A DNA stretch of 60,648 nucleotides, from positions 1 to 60,648 of the forward strand of contig NZ_VWOX01000025.1 in assembly GCF_008629675.1 (NCBI RefSeq), read 5' to 3'. Shown here one piece after another: positions 44,267 to 54,330 of the stretch. The DNA is from Roseiconus nitratireducens. Lineage in GTDB: Bacteria > Planctomycetota > Planctomycetia > Pirellulales > Pirellulaceae. The notes beneath the pieces were generated by a model. That model ran no database searches. It was not told the origin of the DNA and worked only from the letters and a program-made list of their open reading frames with translations. Both the position numbers and the translations under genes were made by a program. How positions within the stretch are numbered: position 1 is the stretch's first letter; each line of letters starts with the position of its first letter.

Positions 44267-46264
44267 CTAGGCGATCCGCCGGTTGTAGAGCCACCACTCG
44301 ACGGCGATCAACGCCAGCATCCCCAATAACAGCCACCGCCAATATTCCTTTCGCGTTTCGACGGTGCCGGCGGTCTCGACCGTTTCGTAACCGAGGTCAA
44401 AGGATTCGCGCGGCAGGATGTCGCTTTCGCGTCCGCCGAACAAGTTGATGCAGAACAGATCGACCAGTTTCCCATTGGCGATCACCTTGTAAGCTCCCGG
44501 CACATCCGAATCCACGTACTCCACGCTTCCCGACGCACCGGTGGGGACGGTTTCCGGCGTCCCGTTGCCGCGGGCAATGTCGACCGATTCCAGCTGGCTT
44601 TCGACGCGCAAACGAATTGTGTCGCCGGGCAAGAACGAGGGGGCCGACGTTGCGTCGGCTGCCCCAGCCAAATAGCGCAGGACATTCAACAGGAACACCG
44701 GCCACGATCGCTCCGCGTACCAGTTGGTGTTCGTTTGCGGTGACCCGTCTTCACCCGTGGTGATCAGTTCGAACCCCAGCACCAGATCCTGGTATCCGTC
44801 CCGCGGCGCCAGGGCAAGCACGGTCCCGGCGTCGCCGCCGACCAGCTCGCGCGTCCCCGGTGGGCCCTCGACCGCTCGACCTTGAAAGATCAGCAGCGAA
44901 AACAGTTCCAGGTACTGCATCATCGGGTGAGTCCGATCGACATCGACCAGGATGGTTTGCCCCGGCTCACTGGCCCAGGACCACTGATCGCTGGGAAGCG
45001 CGCCGATAAAAAACGTGTTGGTGTTCGGCAAGGCTTCCGGGCGACAACGGTCGTAAATGATCAAGTCGTCCAAACCAGCTTCGGCCCGGCCCGCATACTC
45101 CGGCGTTTGCAGGTAGTCCGGCGATTTGAACGTGGGGACACAGATCTTTGCGGCGTTATCGGTCGACAGCCCCAGCCGCAACGGTTTGTTGCCGGTCGTG
45201 ATCACCAAGACCGAGACCGTGCGCAGCGGACGCAGCCCGGCGTAGGCGTAATTGTCGATCAACAGGTCGTCTTCAAACGGCTGGTCGCTACCGCCGGTGG
45301 AGGATTCCAGCCGCACTTCCAGCGTCGCTGCGTCCTCCTGGTCGGCCAACGAGAACGACAGTCCGGTTTCCTCGCCACTGCCCAACGTCACCGATGCGGA
45401 ATCCCGCCATTGACCGTTGACGTACAGGGACACGTTGCAGGTTTCTTCCGAGGCACCGAAGTTGTTGATCGTCCCAAAGGCTTTGGCGGCCCCGGCCTGT
45501 TCGACGTTGCGGTCGGCGTTGAATGCGGTGATGGCCAGGTTTCGCGCCTGATCCGAACCGATCTTGCGGTACACGGGTTTCAAGTTACCGACGTCGAAGC
45601 CTTCGACATCGCGAAAGCCGCCGTCGGAGTAAACCAGCAGATCGGCGGGCTGCGGATCGGCGACCTGAACATCGTTTTCGTCACCGGTGGTGCTGCTGCG
45701 GCGTGGATTGGCCAGCCCGTCGGCCGCTTCCAGGGCACCAATGATGTCGGTCGGCCGATTGGTGACTTGGGCCTGATCCAACGCAGCTCGCAGGCGATTG
45801 CGATCGGACGTGAAGGATTGCAGGACTTCGGCACGGTCGCTGAAGGTGATCAACATCGCCGTCTCGCGGTCATCCATCGCATCGATGCGGTCGCGGATCA
45901 TCTTCCGCGCGGTCTCAAAACGGTTCTGCCGCCCCTCGGTATCGCGCGCCATCATGCTGGCCGATGCATCCAGCAGGAAAATCGATCGCGGCTGGGCGGA
46001 GGTTTGGCCGCGGATTCCGGGCCGCAACAGGGCGAAAGCCGCCAGCGCCACCGCCAGCAGTTGCAAGAACAACAGCAGGTTGCGACGGATGCGTTGGAAC
46101 AAGCTGTTGACGTGCAAGTCCTCGACGGTGCGGCTCCACAGGTACGTGCTGGGAATCTCCACCGGCTCGCGACGCAATTTCAGGAAATACAGCAGGATGA
46201 TGCCGATCGGCACCGCGGCGAACAGCGCCCACTGCCAGCGATCCAAGGTCGAAATCCAGCTCAT
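44267..46264 (-). CDS. BatA-like von Willebrand factor A membrane protein
   Basis: 665 residues. An N-terminal BatA segment with two helices (LFAAVPIGIILLYFLKL and LLLFLQLLAVALAAFALL) leads into a von Willebrand domain with the MIDAS motif DASAS (99-103). A large extracellular part and a C-terminal anchor (WLLLGMLALIAVEWWLY) follow. Such proteins pair with DUF58 proteins and MoxR ATPases in the cell envelope. Its start overlaps the DUF58 stop by four bases, so they form an operon. No moxR is in view. Confidence 0.88.
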   Translation of the reverse strand: MSWISTLDRWQWALFAAVPIGIILLYFLKLRREPVEIPSTYLWSRTVEDLHVNSLFQRIRRNLLLFLQLLAVALAAFALLRPGIRGQTSAQPRSIFLLDASASMMARDTEGRQNRFETARKMIRDRIDAMDDRETAMLITFSDRAEVLQSFTSDRNRLRAALDQAQVTNRPTDIIGALEAADGLANPRRSSTTGDENDVQVADPQPADLLVYSDGGFRDVEGFDVGNLKPVYRKIGSDQARNLAITAFNADRNVEQAGAAKAFGTINNFGASEETCNVSLYVNGQWRDSASVTLGSGEETGLSFSLADQEDAATLEVRLESSTGGSDQPFEDDLLIDNYAYAGLRPLRTVSVLVITTGNKPLRLGLSTDNAAKICVPTFKSPDYLQTPEYAGRAEAGLDDLIIYDRCRPEALPNTNTFFIGALPSDQWSWASEPGQTILVDVDRTHPMMQYLELFSLLIFQGRAVEGPPGTRELVGGDAGTVLALAPRDGYQDLVLGFELITTGEDGSPQTNTNWYAERSWPVFLLNVLRYLAGAADATSAPSFLPGDTIRLRVESQLESVDIARGNGTPETVPTGASGSVEYVDSDVPGAYKVIANGKLVDLFCINLFGGRESDILPRESFDLGYETVETAGTVETRKEYWRWLLLGMLALIAVEWWLYNRRIA

Positions 46265-47154
46265 CGAACCACCCCCCGCTGCCGCAGGTAGCGGGTCATC
46301 ACGTCGTCAACCGGCTGATCGGTCCGCACCGGCAGGTACACGATGCTCCGTCGCGAGCAAAACGTTTTCACCGATGAAATGAACGATTGAAGCGTTTCCT
46401 GGTACCGCTTCAACACATAAGCGTTGATGGTGATTTCAGTTTCGTCCCCGTCTTCGGCGTCAATCAATCGACGATCACCACGCAGCGGAGGATCGATTTC
46501 TTCGGGCGACAGCACGTGCATCACGAACACGTCCATCCGGCGGCCGACAAGCATTCGCAGGGCGGATTCATAACCGCCCTTGTCCATCAAGTCGCTGATC
46601 AAGATCACCACGCCGGTGCCAGAATTGCGCAACGAGAAATCCTTGATCGCGTCATGCAAGGAGACGTTGTCCCCGCTGGTCACGCTGTCCAGGTACTGCA
46701 ACATTTTCCAAAGTCCGCTCCGTCCTCGCAGCACGGGAGCCCGGCGTCCCTGGTTTCCCAGAGCTTGCACGCTGACTCGATCCGCGCGACACAGGCCGAC
46801 GTAACCCAGTGCCGCGGCAAGCTGTTTGGCCACGTGCAACTTGGTGGGCGTCCCGAAATTCATCGACTCGCTGACATCCACCAGCGGGTAGATGTGCAGG
46901 TCTTCCTCTTCTTGGAACAGCTTCAAGAACAGCTGGTCCAATCGCGCGTACAGGTTCCAATCGATCAGCCGCAAATCGTCGCCGGCCACATAGTTGCGAA
47001 AATCGGCGAACTCAACGCTTTGACCTTTGCGCCGGCTTCGCCGTTCTCCCTTCATTCGCCCACGAAAAACCTTTCGGGACACCAGCTCCAACCGCTCCAG
47101 TTTGGCAAGCAGTTCGGGCGACAGCAGGGCAAGCGATTCGGTGGTAGCACTCAT
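46261..47154 (-). CDS. DUF58 family protein
   Basis: 297 residues from ATG 47154. The conserved FADFRNYVAGDDLRLIDWNLYARLDQLFLKLFQEEEDL motif marks the DUF58 family, with a vWA-like fold after it (LVDVSESM). The ATGA overlap with the BatA-like gene shows co-transcription. Together they are likely an envelope-linked complex of the MoxR-vWA type; the precise function is unknown. Confidence 0.9.
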   Translation of the reverse strand: MSATTESLALLSPELLAKLERLELVSRKVFRGRMKGERRSRRKGQSVEFADFRNYVAGDDLRLIDWNLYARLDQLFLKLFQEEEDLHIYPLVDVSESMNFGTPTKLHVAKQLAAALGYVGLCRADRVSVQALGNQGRRAPVLRGRSGLWKMLQYLDSVTSGDNVSLHDAIKDFSLRNSGTGVVILISDLMDKGGYESALRMLVGRRMDVFVMHVLSPEEIDPPLRGDRRLIDAEDGDETEITINAYVLKRYQETLQSFISSVKTFCSRRSIVYLPVRTDQPVDDVMTRYLRQRGVVR

Positions 47155-47329
47155 GCGGGAATTGTAATGCATTTGCACCACCGCGGGGCCGCGTGGGACG
47201 GCTCGGTCGACGGCACGGTTTCCCTAATCGGCACCAGAAGCCGCGTGTCGCGACCGGCTGCCAGGTTGCCCGCCGACAAGCCGCCGCCCAGGCTGTTGCC
47301 TCGGCGGCCAGCCGGGTAGGATTGGCCGC

Positions 47330-49963
47330 ATGACTCCGATGATGAAACAGTATCACGAAGCGAAGGCAGCGTGCGGCGACGCGTTGCTGTTGTTTCGCAT
47401 GGGTGATTTCTACGAACTGTTCTTTGACGACGCCAAGCAGGCCGCCCGGGTGCTGGGGTTGACCCTGACCAGCCGGGACAAGGACAGCGCAAATCCGACC
47501 GCGATGGCCGGGTTTCCCTACCATCAGCTGGACCAATACCTGTGCAAATTGATCCAGGCGGGTTTTCGCGCGGCGGTTTGTGAACAGGTCGAAGATCCCA
47601 AGCAGGCCAAGGGTCTGGTCAAACGAGAGATCACGCGGCTGGTCAGCGCCGGCACGCTGACCGACGACGGGCTGCTGGACCCCCGCGAGGCGAACTATCT
47701 GGCCGCCGTGGTGATTCACACGCCGCGGAAAGGATCCAAGGTGATCGGGGAACCGATGGCCGGCATCGCCTGGGCGGAGCTTTCCAGCGGTCGCTTCTGC
47801 GCGGGCACCTTTCCGGTTTCGCGAATCGAAGACGAATTGGCGCGGATTGGCCCGGCGGAAGTCATCTACCGCGAAGACGACGCCAGCTTCTCACCGGACA
47901 CGACGGCGCCCTGGTCCTGGACCGCTCGGCCGGCATGGAGCTTTGCGGAAGACACTTCGCGGGAATCGCTGTGCAAACAGTTTTCGGTCGGGTCGCTGGA
48001 GGGTTTTGGTTTTCGCGACGACGACGTGGCTGCGGTGCGTGCCGCCGGCGCCGCGCTGACTTACTTGCAGGAAACGCAACCCGGCGGGCTGGACCATTTC
48101 CGCTCCATCGCCGCCCACCACCGCAGCGGAGTGTTGGAGATTGATGCCTCCACGCGACGCAGCTTGGAGATCACCCGCACGCTCCGCACGTCCGCGCGAG
48201 AGGGGTCGTTGGTCGATGCGATCGATCTGACCTGCACCCCCGCCGGATCTCGGTGGTTGGCCGATTGGATCGCCGCTCCCCTGATCGAGATTCCGCGGAT
48301 CGAAGAACGTCACGATGCGATTGGAGAATTCGTCGCCGAGGCCGCATTGCGATCCGAGCTGCGGTCAACGTTGAAACAGACCTTCGATGTCACACGGCTG
48401 TTGGCGCGGATCGCCACGGGACGCACCGGCCCCCGCGATCTTCAACAGGTCGCCCGGACGCTCGCAGGTCTACCCGAGTTGAAAGCCAAACTGCAGAACC
48501 GAAAGCCGCGACGGCTGGCCGTGATCGAGTCGCACCTTCACCTCTGTCCCGATCTGTTGCAAACGCTCCAGTCAGCACTGGCCGACGAATGCCCGCTCAA
48601 CGCGGCCGACGGGAACTTCATCCGTCCCGGCTTCGACGAGCAACTGGACGAATTGAGAGAACTGGCGGCCGGCGGCAAGCAGTGGATCGCTCAGTACCAG
48701 CAGCGTCAGATGGACCAGACCGGGATCCCGAACTTGAAGGTCGGCTACAACAAGGTGTTCGGGTATTACCTGGAGGTCACCAATGCGCACAAGGACCGCA
48801 TCCCCCAAGACTTCATTCGCAAGCAAACGCTGAAGAACTGCGAACGGTACATCACGCCGGAGCTGAAAGAGTACGAGGAAAAAGTGCTGGCAGCCGATGA
48901 GCAGGCTTCGTCGCGTGAGCAATCGCTGTTTGCCGAACTGCGCAACCTGACGCATCAACATCTGGCGGTGTTGCAGGAAGTTGCCAACGCGATGGCGGAG
49001 TTGGACGTGCTGGCGGCGCTGGCCGAAGTCGCCGCCCAGCGAAATTGGGTGCGACCGTCGATGACGGAAGATTCGGTTTTGCGAATCGAAGCCGGGCGAC
49101 ACCCCGTGCTGGACCTGACACTGCCGCAAGGTGAATTCGTCCCCAACGACTGCGTCCACTCTCCTGAGACCGGGATGATCTTGCTGATCACGGGCCCCAA
49201 CATGGCCGGGAAAAGCACGTACATTCGCCAGGTCGCGTTGATCACGCTGCTGGCTCAAGCCGGTTCCTTCGTCCCGGCCCAGTCGGCGACGATCGGAATT
49301 GCGGACCGGGTGTTCGCCCGAGTCGGCGCCAGCGACGAACTCAGCCGGGGACAGAGCACGTTCATGGTGGAGATGGTGGAAACGGCACGAATCCTGAACA
49401 CCGCGACCTCCCGGTCGCTGGTCATCCTGGACGAGATCGGCCGTGGTACCAGCACCTACGATGGACTGTCCCTGGCGTGGGCGATCACCGAACACCTGCA
49501 TGAGCAGATCGGCTGTCGCACGATGTTTGCCACCCACTACCACGAGTTGACGCAGCTGCAGGAGTCCCTGCCGCGGGTCGCCAACCTGAACGTTGCGGTC
49601 AAGGAATGGAACGACGAAGTGGTGTTTCTGCACCGGATCGTTCCCGGCGGGGCGGACAAGAGTTACGGGATCCACGTGGCTCGGTTGGCGGGGGTTCCAG
49701 GCGAAGTCAACGAACGTGCCAAGGACGTTCTGGCGCAGCTGGAATTGGATCATCGCGACGCCCTGGACCGGCCCACGATTTCGCCGCCCCGAGGGCACCA
49801 AAAGTCCGGCGGAAACTACCAACTGACGCTGTTCGGGTTCGCCGATCACCCGGTGCTCAGCCAGATCCAGCGACTGGACCTGGACAAGATCACGCCCATC
49901 GATGCGCTGCAGTTCTTGCAGCGAGCCCAACAGGAGCTGCAGCGGAATCCGGTGGTCCGCTAG
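47330..49963 (+). CDS. mutS: DNA mismatch repair protein MutS
   Basis: 877 residues. The mismatch-reading Phe and Glu lie in RMGDFYELFF. The clamp and lever domains follow, then the ATPase with Walker A GPNMAGKSTYIRQ, the ABC-like ELSRGQSTFMVEM and Walker B LVILDEIGRGTST. It recognises mismatches and recruits MutL. All parts look intact. Confidence 0.97.
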   Translation: MTPMMKQYHEAKAACGDALLLFRMGDFYELFFDDAKQAARVLGLTLTSRDKDSANPTAMAGFPYHQLDQYLCKLIQAGFRAAVCEQVEDPKQAKGLVKREITRLVSAGTLTDDGLLDPREANYLAAVVIHTPRKGSKVIGEPMAGIAWAELSSGRFCAGTFPVSRIEDELARIGPAEVIYREDDASFSPDTTAPWSWTARPAWSFAEDTSRESLCKQFSVGSLEGFGFRDDDVAAVRAAGAALTYLQETQPGGLDHFRSIAAHHRSGVLEIDASTRRSLEITRTLRTSAREGSLVDAIDLTCTPAGSRWLADWIAAPLIEIPRIEERHDAIGEFVAEAALRSELRSTLKQTFDVTRLLARIATGRTGPRDLQQVARTLAGLPELKAKLQNRKPRRLAVIESHLHLCPDLLQTLQSALADECPLNAADGNFIRPGFDEQLDELRELAAGGKQWIAQYQQRQMDQTGIPNLKVGYNKVFGYYLEVTNAHKDRIPQDFIRKQTLKNCERYITPELKEYEEKVLAADEQASSREQSLFAELRNLTHQHLAVLQEVANAMAELDVLAALAEVAAQRNWVRPSMTEDSVLRIEAGRHPVLDLTLPQGEFVPNDCVHSPETGMILLITGPNMAGKSTYIRQVALITLLAQAGSFVPAQSATIGIADRVFARVGASDELSRGQSTFMVEMVETARILNTATSRSLVILDEIGRGTSTYDGLSLAWAITEHLHEQIGCRTMFATHYHELTQLQESLPRVANLNVAVKEWNDEVVFLHRIVPGGADKSYGIHVARLAGVPGEVNERAKDVLAQLELDHRDALDRPTISPPRGHQKSGGNYQLTLFGFADHPVLSQIQRLDLDKITPIDALQFLQRAQQELQRNPVVR

Positions 49964-50020
49964 CCGGACAGCGACTCTTTGCGTGAGCCGCGCGGCGTTA
50001 GCCGCGGGTTTTCTCGCATC

Positions 50021-50050
50021 AACCGGCGGCGAGCGCCTTGCCGCTCATTG
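50021..50050. repeat. REP-like unit between mutS and the next gene
   Basis: AACCGGCGGCGAGCGCCTTG and the bases after it repeat the unit seen at 36206 and 36253. It lies in the 406-bp gap 49964-50369. Just before it, GGCGTTAGCC and CGCGCGG make small palindromes. No gene is seen in the gap. Confidence 0.5.
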
Positions 50051-50369
50051 CACCGCAAATCGCGGTGTTCTGGATTAAAAGGCTCGCGGTCCAGCCAGGC
50101 ACTTTCTGGTAAGTCCGTCATGACCTCGGATTCGCGATTCACCAGCATTCCGTGGACGGGCGACGCCGTCCAGCCAGCCAACGGGGCGGGGCCCGGGCGG
50201 CTAATTTTTGCTTAAAAATCCCATCTAACGGTGAAACCCTGCGACGGCAGCGTGGTTTCATTAAGGTAATGGCGATCCGGCAGACTGGTGTTTCAATCCG
50301 TGCCGGCAGCAAGGCGGTCCAACAGACGACCGCTCCCTCCTCTATTCGATTTGTTGGGAACATAGTTTC

Positions 50370-51230
50370 ATGAAAATCTCTCGCACCCCCTTGGTGTTGG
50401 TGTTCGCGGCGGCCATGGCGATGGTCGCTGGCGACGTGATGGCACAGCGCGGCGGTCCCGGACGTGGGCGTCCCGGCGGAGGCCGACCGGGCGGCTTCGG
50501 TGGTCCTGGCGGTCCCGGCGGATTCGGCATGCGTGGCGGCGGCGGCAGCTTGATCGGACTGCTTCGGATGGAAGAAGTCCAAGAAGAACTCGAGCTGATG
50601 CCCGACCAGAAGGAAGCGCTCACCAAGGTGGCTGAAGAGATGCCGCGACCCGAGCGCCCCGACTTTGACTTCCGCGATCAAAGTGAAGAGAACCGCGAAA
50701 AGATCCAGGCCTGGATGGAGGACATGCGGAAACAGCGTGAAGAGGCCGAAGAAAAGGTCAACGCACAGCTGGAAGAAGTCCTGTTGCCGCCCCAAATGGA
50801 TCGTCTGAAAGAGCTGTCGGTCCAATCCCAAGGCATCGGCGCCCTGATGAACGACCGTGTCGCAAAGGAGTTGAATCTGACCGCGGCGCAGAAAGAAGAT
50901 CTGCAAAACGCCGGCGAAGAAACTCGTGCGAAAATGCGTGAAAAGATGCAGGAACTGTTTCAGTCCGGCGACCGCGACAAGATCCGCGAACTGTTCGAAT
51001 CCAACCAGAAGGAAGTCGAAAAGGCGATGATGGCGGTCCTGACCCCGGACCAAAAGAAAGAGTTCGAAGAGATGAAGGGCGAGCCCTTTGATTTCCCCGA
51101 ACGAGGACGCGGCGGATTCGGCGGCCGTGGACCGGGCGGCCCCGGTGGTCCTGGCGGCCCGGGTGGACGCGGTCGTGGTGGCCGTGGCGGTGGCGATCGC
51201 GGGGCCGAACGCCCCGCAGCGGAAGAGTGA
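50370..51230 (+). CDS. secreted Gly-rich, Spy/LTXXQ-like protein
   Basis: 286 residues with a signal peptide (LVFAAAMAMVAGDVMAQ). Arg/Gly/Pro-rich low-complexity segments at both ends (GRGRPGGGRPGGFGG and GGPGGPGGRGRGG) flank a charged helical core. The core resembles periplasmic Spy/CpxP or LTXXQ-type proteins (LTAAQKEDLQ, LTPDQKKEFEEM). The biological role is unclear. Confidence 0.75.
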   Translation: MKISRTPLVLVFAAAMAMVAGDVMAQRGGPGRGRPGGGRPGGFGGPGGPGGFGMRGGGGSLIGLLRMEEVQEELELMPDQKEALTKVAEEMPRPERPDFDFRDQSEENREKIQAWMEDMRKQREEAEEKVNAQLEEVLLPPQMDRLKELSVQSQGIGALMNDRVAKELNLTAAQKEDLQNAGEETRAKMREKMQELFQSGDRDKIRELFESNQKEVEKAMMAVLTPDQKKEFEEMKGEPFDFPERGRGGFGGRGPGGPGGPGGPGGRGRGGRGGGDRGAERPAAEE

Positions 51231-51545
51231 TCCCTCTCGCCTGTTGAACCAACGACCGAGGCAACCCTTGATGCTCGGACCAGTCTTCCGAGCATCCTAC
51301 GGGCCCCGGTCGTTCGGCCGACCACGTTGGCCGCTCTGACCCATCGAGATACTGATGGAGCCCTTCCCCAAGGTTGGCAGGCTCTAAGTTCCCATCCCGA
51401 GATGTTGGCTGCAGCGAAGCGCTCCGCTGCACCGACGAGGGGCAGATTCTCGTTTGAGGATCTGTCCCGTTTTTTTTTTGCCCTGGTGCTTCAACGGCGC
51501 TGCTCTTGCACGTCGATTCCGTCGAGGGGAGTCCTTCTGAAATCT

Positions 51546-51942
51546 ACCCTCCCGCTTGGAGGTCGTGCAGCTTTGAATCACCCTCCCTCCGGGAGGGTCG
51601 CGGAGGAGCTTGCGACGACGCGGGGAGGGCTGTCCGGCACGATTGATTTCAGCGGGTTCACGAAGACACCCTCCCCGGAGCCTCGTTCCTCGCCTCCGAC
51701 CCTCCCGCAAGGAGGTCGTGCAGCTTTACTACTTCACCCTCCCTCCGGGAGGGTCGCGGAGGAGCTCCGCGACGACGCGGGGAGGGCTCGTCCGGGGTCG
51801 TTGTATTTCAGGCGAATTCTTGACGACACCCTCCCCAAAGGCTCGTGCCTCGCCTTTGACCCTCCCGGAGGGAGGGTGATCTCAAAAAACACGTCTTTTG
51901 CCGACTCAGAAAGCTGCACGACCTCCTTGCGGGAGGGTGAAG
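51546..51942. repeat. three CCCTCCC-type repeats in the 51231-52005 gap
   Basis: Copies lie at 51546-51631 and 51699-51788 in one orientation and at 51859-51942 in the other. All are related to the copy at 44135-44224. Between them, ACACCCTCCCC and GCCTCGCCT modules also repeat. The first two copies share AGGTCGTGCAGCTTT and GGGTCGCGGAGGAGCT. No gene was found in this 775-bp gap. Confidence 0.65.
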
Positions 51943-52005
51943 TTTTTTCTCGAATTTGTTTGCACCATTGCCGATCGCATTGCCGAGAAGGAGAGCGATC
52001 ACCGA

Positions 52006-53004
52006 TCAGCTCTCGACGGTGACTTCGTTGTCGCATTCTTCGCCGGATTCCAGGTCGCTTAGATTGCGAAGCGTGACTTCCGCGATCGTCTTCAGCGCTT
52101 CGGCGGTGAAGAACGCTTGATGCCCCGTGATCAACACATTGGGAAAGGTCAACAACCTCGCGAACACGTCGTCGGTGATCACTTGAGTGGAAAGGTCCTC
52201 AAAGAACAATGCCGCTTCCTCTTCATAGACGTCGATCCCCAGCGATCCGACTTTCCCACTTTTGAGCCCCTCGATCACGGCCCCCGTGTCGATGACGGCG
52301 CCACGTGACGTGTTGATCAACATCACGCCCCACGGCATCTTTTCGATCGCATCGGCATCAATCAGGTGATGGGTCTGGGGAACCAGAGGGCACTGCAACA
52401 TGATCACCGAAGACTGGCGAAACAGTTCGTCGTTGCTGACGTAGCGGACCCCCATCTCAACACATTCGGGATTCTGGTGCGGGTCGCTGGCGAGCACTTG
52501 GCATCCGAATCCCTGCAGGATCCGACAAACGCAACACCCGATCTTTCCCGTCCCGACCACGCCAACGGTTCGGCCGTGCAGGTCAAAACCGAGAAGTCCG
52601 GCCAGACGGAAATCACCGTTGCGCACCCGATTGTAGGCCCGGTGCAGGTGGCGATTGAGTGCCAGTAACAGCGCGACGGCGTGCTCGGCCACAGCGTGCG
52701 GTGAATATTCGGGGACGCGCACGACGCGCATCGACAATTCGGACGCGGCATGCAGGTCGACATTATTGAAACCGGCACAGCGAAGCGCGATGATGCTTAC
52801 GCCGCGTTCTTTGAGGGCCTTGAGCACGTCCCGGTCAACGACGTCATTGACAAAAACGCAAACGGCTTGGCATCCATCGGCCACCGCTACCGTGTCCAGG
52901 GTCAACCGGGTTTCGAAAAACCGGATCTGGTGCGGGAACTCGCGATTGGCCGCTTCGAAAGACGACTCGTCGTAGCTCTTGACACTGAAAAACGCGACTT
53001 TCAT
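52006..53004 (-). CDS. D-2-hydroxyacid dehydrogenase, LdhA-like
   Basis: 332 residues of the D-isomer-specific 2-hydroxyacid dehydrogenase family, nearest to fermentative D-lactate dehydrogenases. The NAD loop VGVVGTGKIG, the catalytic Arg in NTSRGAVID, the Glu in IDVYEEE and the His in LITGHQAFFT are all visible. It interconverts D-lactate or a similar acid with the keto acid using NADH. It starts 6 bases past the response-regulator stop and shares its operon, so a signalling link is possible. Confidence 0.9.
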   Translation of the reverse strand: MKVAFFSVKSYDESSFEAANREFPHQIRFFETRLTLDTVAVADGCQAVCVFVNDVVDRDVLKALKERGVSIIALRCAGFNNVDLHAASELSMRVVRVPEYSPHAVAEHAVALLLALNRHLHRAYNRVRNGDFRLAGLLGFDLHGRTVGVVGTGKIGCCVCRILQGFGCQVLASDPHQNPECVEMGVRYVSNDELFRQSSVIMLQCPLVPQTHHLIDADAIEKMPWGVMLINTSRGAVIDTGAVIEGLKSGKVGSLGIDVYEEEAALFFEDLSTQVITDDVFARLLTFPNVLITGHQAFFTAEALKTIAEVTLRNLSDLESGEECDNEVTVES

Positions 53005-53010
53005 AGAACC

Positions 53011-54240
53011 CTATTCTGCGATTTCTTGTTCCCAAGCTTCCATGCAGGTGTAGACGGCATCAAACCACTCCGCCTGGACCGTCGGGATTTGAGCGGCTTT
53101 CAACACCACCGGGATTGTCTTCGGCAGGGTGACCTTGATGCCAGGTCCGGACGGAGGTTGCGGTTCGACGCGGAGCCGGCCGCCCAGGTGGTGAGCGATC
53201 AGGAAAGCGCTCAACAGGTCCATGTCCAATCCGATCGGCCATTTGTGAATCGGAATCGCCGCCGCGAACAATGATGCAAATTGGTCTTCGTTCAATGACC
53301 GGAAGCTTCCTCGAGCTTCGATGACCACATCGTCCGCACGCTCGTGGACCGAGAAATCGATTTTCGACGGCTGATCCTGCACGTCCGAGAGCCGACGCAA
53401 CAGGATCTCGTACAGTTGCTTCAGCATGCCGGCATCCGATTCGATCGGGCACGGGGATTTGGCAGTCACCGCGAGGTCCAAGTCATCCTGCAACAGCTCG
53501 ATCTTTTTTGCCTCAGCGACTTCGCGCGCGATCGACGCGGCGTCCACGTTCGGGGCGTCCCCGGTGGAGACGCCAACGGTTTCTTTCAGCAATGTCGTGA
53601 TCGCATCGACCATCTCCCTGGTTTCCCGCTTTGCCAGGGCGGACAGATCCAACTCCGCGATCTCGTCCAATTGCACCTTGATGCGTTCTTTGACCGGCGA
53701 CTGGGCCATGTAGCTGGCTAGAGCCGGCCAGGCACCGCGGACGCGTCCGTTCATCCCCGTGACCGCGGCAACCAGCCCGCGGATGCGATCCATCACCACC
53801 AAACGGTGCAGCACGCTCAGCTTCTCTTCCATCAAACGATCACGCTGCACCATCAACTGGTGAAACTCACACGCCCGCGTCAGCGTGCCGATCATTTCCT
53901 GTTCGTCAAACGGCTTGGTCAAATACCGAAAGGCACCGCCCTCATTGACGGCTTTGACCGCGTAATCCAACTGCGTGTAGGCGGTGATCAGGATACGCAC
54001 GATCCGCGGATAACACGTCCTGACCCGTTCCATCAGCTGCACGCCGCTGACGGGGCCCATCCGCTGATCGGTGATCAGCACGGCAATCCGATCGGGGTTT
54101 TGCCGGATGTAGTCCCAGGCTTCCTCCCCCGAGGCGGCACGGCTGATCCGAAATTCGGTGCCAAACAGTTGGCCAAAGTATTTGAGCGCCGTCGCCTCGT
54201 CGTCGACGTACAAGATTTCTTTCTCGTCGTTGGGCAGCAT
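53011..54240 (-). CDS. response regulator, PhcR/PhcQ-like
   Basis: 409 residues from ATG 54240. The receiver domain carries acidic DDE near the start, the phosphoacceptor D58 (LITDQRMGPVSG) and K109 (YLTKPFDE). After it come a helical linker and a C-terminal part that looks like a degenerate histidine-kinase ATPase domain, without an H-box and with weak glycine motifs. This receiver-plus-degenerate-kinase layout is that of PhcR or PhcQ. It follows the kinase gene and shares the operon. Confidence 0.8.
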   Translation of the reverse strand: MLPNDEKEILYVDDEATALKYFGQLFGTEFRISRAASGEEAWDYIRQNPDRIAVLITDQRMGPVSGVQLMERVRTCYPRIVRILITAYTQLDYAVKAVNEGGAFRYLTKPFDEQEMIGTLTRACEFHQLMVQRDRLMEEKLSVLHRLVVMDRIRGLVAAVTGMNGRVRGAWPALASYMAQSPVKERIKVQLDEIAELDLSALAKRETREMVDAITTLLKETVGVSTGDAPNVDAASIAREVAEAKKIELLQDDLDLAVTAKSPCPIESDAGMLKQLYEILLRRLSDVQDQPSKIDFSVHERADDVVIEARGSFRSLNEDQFASLFAAAIPIHKWPIGLDMDLLSAFLIAHHLGGRLRVEPQPPSGPGIKVTLPKTIPVVLKAAQIPTVQAEWFDAVYTCMEAWEQEIAE

Positions 54241-54330
54241 CGATCGGCTCTGGAGTTTGGAATCGCTTCTTCCCGTCATGCATCGGCGATGCAAGTCAGG
54301 TCGCCACACGGCCAGCACCATACCGGCGGA

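Noticed and set aside
44882..46291. 469-residue plus-strand frame
   Set aside because: Antisense shadow of the vWA gene; no independent motif.
48572..49930. 452-residue minus-strand frame
   Set aside because: Antisense shadow of mutS.
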